From Tricholomella constricta (taxonomy: Eukaryota; Basidiomycota; Agaricomycetes; Agaricales; Lyophyllaceae): 64,000 nucleotides of DNA. The notes below the pieces were generated by a model that searched no databases, had not been told where the DNA came from, and saw only the letters and a list, made by a program, of their open reading frames with translations. The stretch lies in NCBI GenBank assembly GCA_013368375.1, contig JAACJP010000003.1:1116001-1180000 (forward strand), given 5' to 3'. Positions 55,491 through 64,000 of this stretch are shown piece after piece (within the stretch, counting starts at the first letter, position 1; each line of letters begins with the position of its first letter). The position numbers and the translations under genes are program-made.

Positions 55491-56260
55491 ATGATGTTGT
55501 CGCGAACATCTTTCCGCTGCTGGACAACTCGCTGCAGATACCTCTGGGCTGCACCACCACGGATACGGAATGCAAGGAACACGTCGACGACAACAGGCCA
55601 GTCCAATCCATATCCCTTTCCCTCCAACCGGCATCCGAGTCCCTACCAAATCTTCCATCTTCCGAAAAACGCCTCAGAAAACGACATAAAACAACGATGT
55701 TGGTGCTTTATCTATCCTCGCACAACCAGCATGTATTAACTCTATCGCACAAGACTACGACCTAGTCCGCATCTACCACCCGGACAAGGCTTGTCCATCC
55801 GTTTCCTCCGAGGCGGCTCACGCCAGGTTCCAGTCCATCACCGCCGCTTACGATGCCCTGCGCGGAAAAACATCTCTCGTTGACTCCTCCTTCTTCTCCG
55901 GGTCCTCGTCGCCAGCACAGGACACCCGGTATCCTACTACTGCCGCGTGGAGGGCGCGATCTCGGCACCAGGAGCTGTATGCGGGGAAGGATGAACGATG
56001 GAAAGACCATGTCATCCTTGCAGGTGTCGTCGCCGTGAGTTCCGTGACCTCTGTTGCACATCAGACTCTGAATCATTAATTTGACGATGCAGACCGTCGT
56101 GATATTGGTTGCCCAAGTGTTTTCCGCGCGGCGACAAGTCCTTGCTGAGGCCGTTCAGAGAAATCGTCATCCAGACACTCTCCAAAGGAAGCGCGCTGCC
56201 GTCCCTATATCCTCTCTAGACCCAAACGACCCAGATAGACGGCTGGGCGAATGTACATGA
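55491..56260 (+). CDS. J-domain (DnaJ-like) protein with one membrane helix
   Basis: Exons 55491-55698, 55754-56034, 56093-56260 give 218 residues. An Arg-rich N-terminus (MMLSRTSFRCWTTRCRYLW) suggests mitochondrial targeting. The J-domain follows: SPYQIFHLPKNASENDIKQR-YYDLVRIYHPDKA with the HPD tripeptide, the first intron falling in helix II. A C-terminal segment (VILAGVVATVVILVAQVFSARR) is one membrane span. J-proteins stimulate Hsp70; the partner is probably mitochondrial Hsp70. An in-frame ATG at 55476 would add five residues. Confidence 0.85.
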
Positions 56261-56381
56261 ATGCGTGCCATATGGCAGACTCGCTCTAAATCAAGAGGCA
56301 TTTATTGCAACAGCTATCCGTATAACCCGTAATCGTAGCTATTAGTATACTGAGATTCCCCATATAATTAGTAGTCAAAGA

Positions 56382-57900
56382 TCAGAAATACAGTCCGCTC
56401 CAGCCCCTCGACTTGATGAAGACCTGGTCATCGCCGTCCTGATCACCAGCCCAATGCGTCCACTTCGGCTTCCCGTCGCCCTCCTCCTTACTAGGCGGAT
56501 CGGGGAAGCGCTGAAGTCCTGTCGCAGTGTACGAGCCTGAATCCAGTTCGACGCGGCCGCTGAACTCAGCTTCTCGGTATGTAAGATGCATGTCGGCGTT
56601 TTTGGAGGACATGTGAACGTTGCGGATGGGCCGTCTGAATTCCTTGGGGGTGATGTAGAAGACGTCTGTGCGGCCTGCCCCCGTGGTCGTTCTGAAGTAG
56701 GCAGGATCGGGATCGGTAGGGTTTATTGGGGTGGTGGGATGGGCTCGTATGTTGGTAATGCCGTCTCCGCGCTGTGTGGTGATAGTGGTGCTGTTGACAA
56801 CCGCAACATCACCTACGATCCAGCCGCGGTAGATCTCGAGCGCCAGAAGGTTGCCGCGGACGCCTTGATTGGGAAAGACCAAGTTGTCCTTGCTCATGGA
56901 GAACATTGTGATGTAGAAGTTGTCGAGTTCCACGTCAGCGGCAGCATCGAATTGTATGTGCATGGTGGTATGCGATGCGACGTGAAGTTTTTTCAGGGTG
57001 GGAGGTACGTACATGATGATGTCGTAGCGCATACATCCTGCTTCCGGGCCAGTGCGGGGCGTAGTGATGAGAAGACGGCTGTTTAGAACAGAACCGTCTT
57101 CGCTGATGTCGGGATACTGGATGTGTATGTCGTCTAGCAGGGCTGCATCGACTGAACGGAGAGTCATTTCATATTTCACGTCCTGCAAGTCTGCGTCGCC
57201 TTGGGCGATCACGAAGCTCCCGACTGCGCTTCCGCGAATATCAAAGGAATGATCGTGTTGTTGGCCCATCCGCGCAGTCATAATCATTTTGGAAGTGTTA
57301 TAGATATGGGGAGCAGTAAGACAACCCAGTGAACTGCTGAAGGCCGGCATGAGCTCCAGGCCAGTCGGTGCGTCCTAAAACAGAAGTATAGCACGTTAGT
57401 AAGTCGACTATGGTACGGCCAACGGTCGTCACGAACAGAAACAGCCCAGATGATGAGTTTGACCGCGTTCCAGATTGCGAGGCCAGCAACAACGATGCCA
57501 AAGGCTTTCCAGAAGAGGGTACAACTGCATTTCAAGTCAGCTACTCATTGTAAGGGTTGTTGCAAGGGAGTTCGCGTACTCAATTCCACAACATATGCAG
57601 CAACCGGTACGACGCTTCCGCTTATATGGCCTCTCCGGGTCAAGCAGGCCGGTAGAAGCGTCATCGCCATCTGTGTAAGGCGTAGTGCTAGCTAGAGGCG
57701 CAGTGTTAGAGAGCGCTACTCTGCCCTCCTCTTCAGAAGAGACAGGATTGTCTGCAGACGTTCTCAGTCAATTTGGAACGCGTTCCGGAGATTCTAAACC
57801 GCGTACAGTCATCCCAACGCTGCTTAAGCTTGAGGGCAGCCATTACACCGCCAATCATCCCGAAGAAGGACAAACCAGCACGATGGGATTGCTGGCTCAT
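56382..57900 (-). CDS. Membrane-anchored DUF7330-like protein
   Basis: The main exon (57350-56382 region) encodes SFDIRGSAVGSFVIAQGDA, MTLRSVDAALLDDIHI, MYVPPTLKKLHVASHTTMHIQFD and ITPKEFRRPIRNVHMSSKNAD, a beta-repeat, adhesin-like domain seen in many agaricomycete proteins (DUF7330 type, by memory). Upstream exons add LLDPERPYKRKRRTGCCICCG and a membrane helix (FGIVVAGLAIWNAVKLIIWAV). The start at 57900 (MSQQSHRAGLSFFGMIG-DNPVSSEEEG) needs a 104-nt intron and is tentative. The topology suggests a short cytosolic N-terminus and an external domain. Confidence 0.65.
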
Positions 57901-58101
57901 AGTGGACGAGCAGAAAGGAATGTGTGAGAGAAAGGAGAGTGTTTGAAGGGGAACGACAACGCCGTCGTGTGCCTTGCCGTTCCTCACGGACCCGGGTAAT
58001 CAAAATGATGTAAGTAATAAATCCCCCAAGGGGTTGTACACAACGAATACACAGTTAGGCATCCCTAACATCTACATTTGCGGACAAAAGGTGACAGAAG
58101 G

Positions 58102-59976
58102 TCATGCAAGAGTGCCCTAAAATGATCACGGTCAGCTCATCCATCAGCAAGAACAGCCGCCTACATGCCATGGGATCCCACGGTGGAAGCACAGTCTTCT
58201 CCCCTGACTCGAAGACGTGGACCAGGTCTTTAGGAGCAAGCGGCTTGGGAACAACAATCTGGTACACGAATCTGCGCCGGGTTTTGGTTGTCAATCGTTC
58301 TCAAAAAGTTGGGACGCAACGACTCACTCTTCGAACCATCTGTCGGTCATGACAAAGTAGCCTTTCTGACCAGCCGTCTCACCCCACGAGTTCTCCACCT
58401 TGTAGCGCATCGGCTTGCCATTGCTATCCAAATGAACGCCTGAGATTACCATCGCGTGAGTCATGGCTGATTCGTTCACTTGCAAGCGTTCTGCTTTCGT
58501 CAGGCCCAAGGTTATGTCGAACGCGTTCTTTGGTGTCGTTAGTCGCCTTCCGGTTTCGATTAGCCCAAACACACCTCATACTCGAACAGCGCTGGATCCA
58601 TGATACCTCCAACCTTGTCCGAGAACTTGCCAACGTCACATCCAAAGAAGACAGGTTGACCAGCCTTGATCAACTACGCGCAGATGACATCAGTCTCAGC
58701 CCAGCAGAGGAATAAGAGACTTGAATGACCTTGACGACAACAAGCTTGAGCTTCTCAATCTCGGTGTTGACATCTAAGATCAATTCAGCACTGACATGCA
58801 GCAAAGCAGGCCAAGCAGCTTACAGAGCACAGGTCTAGCACCCCAGATGTTTCCAAGTTTGTCCACGGTGTACAACTTAGAATACTCATTACGAGGATCA
58901 TTTATCAAGGAAAACGATTCTGATGGCTTCGAGGTGTCGCAGGCAGTTAGTTGGGTGCGAAACGAGTCAATAATTAGCTGCAACCCACGGCATAAGGTTT
59001 GGAAGCAAACGCCTTGGCATATTCCACAGGATTGCCCTCCCATTTACCAAACTTGCCATCACCATCAGTATACTCCCAAACAAATTTCTCGTCTGGGCTT
59101 GGAGGAACGCCCAGGGTTGCAGTGAGGATAGTGTAAATCTCCTTGAGCAAATTCTCCTTTTTTGCACGAAGAGTCGACACAAGTATATCCTCAGGGACGA
59201 ACGAAGCACGCAATGAAGAAGACAGACGACGCAAAATCAGCGCATGCTCCCTAAGCTTGGTCTTTACCAGGGCATTAAGAGGACCAGAGAGAGACGAGTG
59301 GGTAGATTCCGGATAAATGGGTTGTGGGACGAGGCCATAACGCTCAATGAGATTGACGACCATGTCCCACTGGCCACCATCACTGACGAGGTCGCCGGAT
59401 AGATGGCTAATGAGCCTATCGTCAACTGGGAGGTCCGCATGCTGAATAGAAAGCTCAAGGTAGTAGTTGGCTTTATTGAGCTTATCCCAGAAGAACAGAT
59501 AAGACTACAAAGAACGAGTGCGGGTCAGACTAAGTTATAGAATGCACCGATATTAGAAAGCTCACCTGGGATAGCTCAAACTCACCAAGCCTGAGAGTCT
59601 TCATAATGTCGTATCGGATAACATTGGTTGCAGCAAAGATCCAGCACCTCCCACTGCTCTTCTGGTTTGTAACAGGCCCAGTCTTGAAGTCGACGACATG
59701 GTTGAAGATGTGGGTATCAGCAATGCGGGCAGAACGCGACGTGAGCGCAGATACTATATCAGAGTGCTGGAGGATGGTACGAGCAAGCTTTGTCTTGAGG
59801 TCGTTAGACGCCTCCGACTCCCAGGAAGACACAGTGCCCTTGGACAAGGAACCGTCTGCTGATTTAGGCACCGTCAAGTGAAGTGACGAGAGGTCAGAAA
59901 CAAGGTCAGCTTGAGTTGAGCGCTTCTCGTCGATGGGGACAGGTTGCGAAACAGCTTTGGAGGGAGAGGAACCCAT
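58102..59976 (-). CDS. BLH1: Bleomycin hydrolase (peptidase C1B)
   Basis: ATG 59976 opens MGSSPSKAVSQPVP, a possible N-myristoylation site. Catalytic residues are all present: NQKSSGRCWIFAATN (Cys), ESAMTHAMVISGVHL (His), and YKVENSWGE (Asn). Other blocks: DKLNKANYYLELSI, LISHLSGDLVSDGGQWDMVVNL, AGQPVFFGCDVGKFSD. The family is a cytosolic homohexameric aminopeptidase/homocysteine-thiolactonase. The last exon is only 15 nt (58102-58116): joining ATG (58171-58169) to it through a GC-AG intron (58117-58168) gives the family's C-terminal WDPMG-TLA. Without that intron the frame would run on to 58055 with an unrelated tail. Several other short introns were seen but not all fixed. Confidence 0.92.
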
Positions 59977-60131
59977 GGGTGTTGGTCGAAAGCAAGACGA
60001 GCAGACTGAGAGAGCCGATTAAAGCACAGAGCGTCCACGTGACCAACCGTCGCGTGCTCGGGCCGAGCTGGGACCGAACATTGAGCGCGTCAACCGTATT
60101 CCCCGCCTGAACGTGGCTCTTTATAAGTATC

Positions 60132-61616
60132 ATGGGCCGCCTCGTCAACTTCCTCATCCTCGTCCTTGCCATTGCAGGCGGCGTCTACCAACTCTACCTC
60201 AAGCCCATTCTCACTAAGGGAGGGCTCTGGCGCGACGTGGAGTCGATCGGCAACAAAGACTGTACCGCAGTCCCAGAACTCAAAGCTTGCGAGAGTAATG
60301 CCCAGTATCTCTTCTCAGTGCTCGTTATAGTATACTTACGTCTGCGCAGAACTTGTTCTACACCAACCGACAGGTGTCTTATATCTAGCGTGTTCAACGC
60401 CGTTGAGCCGAACAGCATGGACGCCAGCGGTCGGCCGTCTGAACGTCAGCGGCGCGTCCTTTAACGACTATGTTGCCACCTATGATCACGCCTCCTCTCG
60501 CATCACCCGCCTGAAAGTGAAGAACTTTGAGAGTCAACGCGGCTTGTCTCTCCATGGAATGGACGTTGTACCTTCTTCCTCGAATCCCTCAGAACTTTTC
60601 GTTTACCTCATCAATCATCGTGCGCCTCTCAATGGCCAGTCAGCACCACGCGTCGGAGCCGACTCGGCTGTCGAAATTTTCAAGACTACTATTGGAAGTG
60701 ATACCTTAACGCACATACGTACTGTTGAGGACCCCGTCATCGTCTGCCCAAACGATATAGTCGGCTATCCAGACGGCCAAAGTTTCTACTTTACCAATGA
60801 CCATGGCGAGAAAGTTGGACTGGTAGGTCTATCTCTGCACTATCTATGAAACAGCTCCCTGATGTCCCAAAGATGCGTGAACTCGATCTCCTAGGCCGCG
60901 CGACAACGTCTGTCGGCTACTGCCATGTGAAGGATGGCTGTAAATTCGCCATTACCAAGATGCACGGAAACAATGGCATTGCACGAGCTCAGAACGACAC
61001 ATTCTACGTAATGAATTCCCCGGGTGGCGCCATCAACATCCTTGAGAGACAGGCTGATAACAGCCTTGTCGTCACGGAGGAAATACCGACAGGTGAGAAT
61101 ATGCTATGCACGTATGGATGGCGCATAACGAGTCATCATTTTGTAATTAGATCGTAGTTTGGACAATGCAGCCATCGATTCGGACGGCGTACTGTGGGTC
61201 GCAGGTTAGCCTCATTTCTTACAAACGAGTCTGTCCAGCATTGATTCGTGTTTCAGGCTTCCCCAACGCTTTCACCTTGTTGTTCAAGCACTTTTCCAAT
61301 CCATCGATTCCAGCACCATCCTCAGCATTGCGATTGACCATCAATACAGGTCCTGCTTCATTCTACGGGGAAAAGTACAAGCTGGACAAGGTGTGTGATC
61401 AGCTTCTTCCGATCGCGCCAGTGCATCATGCTTTCCTCCTGGGTAGGTCTTCGAGGACGACGGCAAGATAGCCTCAGCCTCGACATCTGTTGTTCATGAC
61501 GCCGAGAGACACCTTCTCTTCTTACATGGTAAGCCCAGAAACCCCAGATGCTGGCAGCCCAGACTCATCTATCGACAGGTCTCTCGGCGCCACAATTGTC
61601 TATCTGCAAAATATGA
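60132..61616 (+). CDS. Paraoxonase/arylesterase-like protein
   Basis: Seven exons (60132-60294, 60350-60826, 60895-61092, 61151-61204, 61257-61390, 61447-61528, 61579-61616) give 381 residues. The N-terminal uncleaved-type helix MGRLVNFLILVLAIAGGVYQLYL is like that of animal PONs. The six-bladed propeller motifs include LSLHGMDVVPSSSNPSELFVYLINH, CPNDIVGYPDGQSFYFTNDHGEK (Asn/Asp metal ligands) and KMHGNNGIARAQN (the ANGI-type calcium block). Further on are SLDNAAIDSDGVLWVAG and ASTSVVHDAERHLLFLHG. It is likely a membrane-attached calcium-dependent lactonase or esterase; the substrate is unknown. It is divergent from BLH1, 155 bp apart. Confidence 0.85.
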
Positions 61617-62147
61617 TGGTTCCGCTCCGTCTGTTGTGCATTACAACAACAAGTGTTACAAGTGTACATTAAGTACTGGTGAATGTCACTGGTTTTCCTC
61701 TACGATATAAGGCCCCACGGGCTCATGTCCGGCTGTCCGAGGCTCCGATCATGATACGAGATGGATGAATACTGGGCGCCAAGCGCTGACTGAATTCAAT
61801 TTGGACAACTGCGATAGAATGAAAGTCTGTTGTGCCCACTCCCCTCAAAGATTCGGGATTGTTGCTGTCGGCACGAGTCGAAGCTTGATACATTAATGAG
61901 CAGCTAGCTCGAAGTATTTTCTCGAGCTTTGTCCGTTCGATCGCAAATCTACTCGCGTTTCCTGCATTAGGCGAACGCACGTTTGAACCCTGACCGCGAG
62001 GATGCGTGCATATAATTTTTTGCGATACGTCCGAGATGATTCAAAAGATACTTACAATCAGTCGACAAGCGCCCAACAACCAACTTCTGACTCGTGCTCC
62101 ACTTCCTGCCTTTGTCTCTGACTGTCTCTCGACATCGACACCAAATA
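61617..62147. other. Intergenic, 531 bp
   Basis: No ORF, repeat or RNA gene recognised; probable terminator of the esterase gene and promoter of the antiporter gene. Confidence 0.45.
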
Positions 62148-64000
62148 ATGACTGAAGTCTTGCTGGAAGTTTGTGGCCCATCTCTTCTGGCCTGGCACTC
62201 ACCCACTTGTTGTTGCTCAAGGTGACAACTCCGGGACTGGCGTATATATGTTTAGGAGGCTTCGTGGTCGCCGTGAGTCATTTGATCTTCCAAAGCTGGT
62301 CGAGATGTGCACACGACCACATAACGTATCGCGTGTCCGACTGTTGCCAGCTAGTTGCCTACCACATCCTAACTATGCTCTCGACCACAGTTCTCTATGT
62401 TCTCGCTGCTCGTAAAGGAACGAGTGAGTCAGAAATTCTGTCCTACACGAGTTGGTCAACTTACGCGCTTCCAAGTTCTACATCAATGAAGTCGTACTCG
62501 GAACTGCCTTTGGTGTTCTCATGGGCCCGCATGTCGCCGACATATTCGATCCGCGGTCCTGGGGAGCAGAGTCAACTTTCATCACACGCGAGGTAACTCG
62601 CATCGTCCTCGCCACGGGCCTTTTTGCCATCGGAGTCGAGCTTCCCAAGTCTTACATGGCAAAGCACGCCAAAAGCCTCGTTGTTATGGTTGTCCCGACC
62701 ATGGCCGTCGGCTGGGTCATCGTGTCTAGCAAGTTTTCTAACCCTGTGCACAGCTCCGTCCTGATCATTCACGCAGGCCTTCTGTTTGGCTTGTTCCCCA
62801 AATTATCTTTCATTTCATGCCTTGCAATTGCATCGTGTTTGACCCCCACTGATCCCATCATCTGTGCGGCGATAGTAGGCCAGTAAAACATTTATCCATG
62901 TCTCAGTTTATGCTCGTAATATTGAAACCGTACACCAGGCGGAAAGTACGCCAAAAAGCATGTGCCTCTCAATCTGCGTCAAATCCTATCCGCGGAATCT
63001 GCAGCGAACGACGGGCTGGCGTTCCCGTTTATGACGATTTCTCTGTATCTCATTGTTGACTCTTCAAGCAGAGCTGCAGTCAGTAGCTGGGTCCTTATTG
63101 GATGGCTTTGTGAGCACCATCGTGCGACTGAATATGCTCTTCCTCAACGTTGCCTTTGCAGACCAAGTGATCATGGGTACCATCGTCGGCGCTATCCTCG
63201 GTATTATGCTTCGCTTATCTATGTGGATACCATAAAATCATCTATCATAGGTCTCATTTTCTCTTACCTCATGAAATTCTCCCATAAACGTGGGTATATC
63301 GATCGGGAATCCTATGTCGCACAGTACCTCGCCCTCGCCATTTTTATCACCGGAATAGTGAGTACAATTGGCAGTGACGACCTCTTGGCAGCATTTGCAG
63401 CAGGTAAACATGCTCCCTTGACATTCATTGTATCTGACGTTCAACCCGTGTCCAGGCAGCGCAATCTCCTGGGATGGGGAATTCAACGATCACACTGAAG
63501 GCGAAGTGTTCTCCTCGGTAATCGACCTCGTCCTCAATTGTGCCTGCTTCGTGTACATCGGCGCCTGGCTCCCCTTTGATGCCTTCAACAGCCCCGATCT
63601 TGGTATCGTCCCCTGGCGCTTGGTTGTTCTCTTCATTTCCATCCTCTTTCTCCGACGCATCCCAGCCATCTTAGCACTTTATAAGTGGATTCCAGAAATC
63701 AAAACGTGGCGCGAAGCCCTTTTCACTGGTCATTTTGGTAAGCACTGAATAAACTCTGCATGCGATCCTGCGTCTCATGCTTTGACAGGTCCTGTAAGTT
63801 TCAAGAAAGTGGTCACGCTGTCCGGTTCTCACAAATCTCTCAGATGGGTGTCGGAGCAGTTTTCATCGCCTCTCTCGCTTTACACAAGCTGCCAACCCCT
63901 CAGGATCCACCTCAAAACGAAGAAGAGTTCCTAGCCACATGTCTCGAGCCTATCGTCGCCTTTGTCGTTCTTGGTTCCATCATTATCCGTATGAATACGA
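62148..64000 (+). CDS. NHA1: Na+/H+ antiporter (Nha1/Sod2 type), 3' end outside window
   Basis: A 21-nt first exon (MTEVLLE, 62148-62168) is joined to VTTPGLAYICLGGFVVA, then FSMFSLLVKER and FYINEVVLGTAFGVLMGPHVADIFDP. This is the CPA1 fungal antiporter core, with TREVTRIVLATGLFAIGVELPKSYM, ASCLTPTDPIICAAIVG (the ion-binding motif region), LSAESAANDGLAFPF (the ND pair), GSDDLLAAFAAG, and FVYIGAWLPFDAF. It works in the plasma membrane, exporting Na+/Li+ in exchange for H+. Many short introns are present; the splice near 62720-62775 and some later ones were not resolved. The coding sequence continues beyond base 64000, so the regulatory C-terminal tail cannot be seen. Confidence 0.9.

Noticed and set aside
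32377..64000. Secondary-metabolite or other functional gene cluster
   Set aside because: The genes are unrelated housekeeping functions on both strands with no core biosynthetic enzyme.
1..64000. tRNA and rRNA genes
   Set aside because: None recognised by eye; a covariance-model scan would be decisive.

Overview
The window is nuclear DNA of a filamentous basidiomycete. Protein-coding genes are split by many 44-70 nt GT-AG introns, and the housekeeping proteins (eIF3c, eIF2B-gamma, CLIP-170 with zinc knuckles, TRP/Pkd2-like channel, agaricomycete-type gag relic) fit Agaricomycetes. The density and type of Ty3 chromoviruses make a Rhizoctonia/Ceratobasidiaceae-like fungus plausible, but that is inference.

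Bases 1 to about 32,300 are a nested graveyard of mobile DNA. In order: a window-truncated Ty3/gypsy 3' end (1-1571); an LTR-like piece with two hairpins (about 1579-1735); about 3.1 kb packed with short perfect inverted repeats and carrying two unrecognised ORFs (1966-5003); a minus-strand Ty3 chromovirus (5122-17314) whose two LTRs are different subtypes, split by a young 5.5-kb Ty1/copia element (6882-12426, ATGAA target duplication) and by a 222-bp LTR-like insert (13507-13728); a 929-bp non-autonomous hAT element (17567-18495); a G-rich minisatellite (19.6-20.6 kb) hit by a solo LTR; a gag fossil (20.9-21.4 kb); several copies of an unclassified non-coding repeat ('family R' here); a Ty3 solo LTR (22684-23152) and a small solo LTR (23653-23873), both with exact target duplications; a structurally intact hAT transposon with an 11-exon transposase (24407-28492); and a 2-kb long inverted repeat (28615-30630).

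From 32,377 to the end the sequence becomes compact and gene-rich. It holds a CLIP-170-like microtubule plus-end protein, a small duplicated membrane protein, eIF3c, eIF2B-gamma, a Ste20/GCK kinase, APS kinase, a pyroglutamyl-peptidase-like protein, the Mgs1/WRNIP1 ATPase, an isoprenylcysteine methyltransferase-like protein, ATP synthase OSCP, a TRP-like channel, a J-domain protein, a membrane-anchored DUF7330-like protein, bleomycin hydrolase, a paraoxonase-like esterase and a Na+/H+ antiporter running off the end. Neighbouring genes are often less than 150 bp apart. They do not form a pathway cluster, although two translation-initiation genes (eIF3c and eIF2B-gamma) are convergent neighbours.

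The most unusual signals are the hairpin-dense region, an intron-like 60-nt segment conserved in the Ty3 LTRs, the intact hAT element, the long inverted repeat, and a GC-AG intron that restores the conserved C-terminus of bleomycin hydrolase. All splice sites and coordinates were read by eye.
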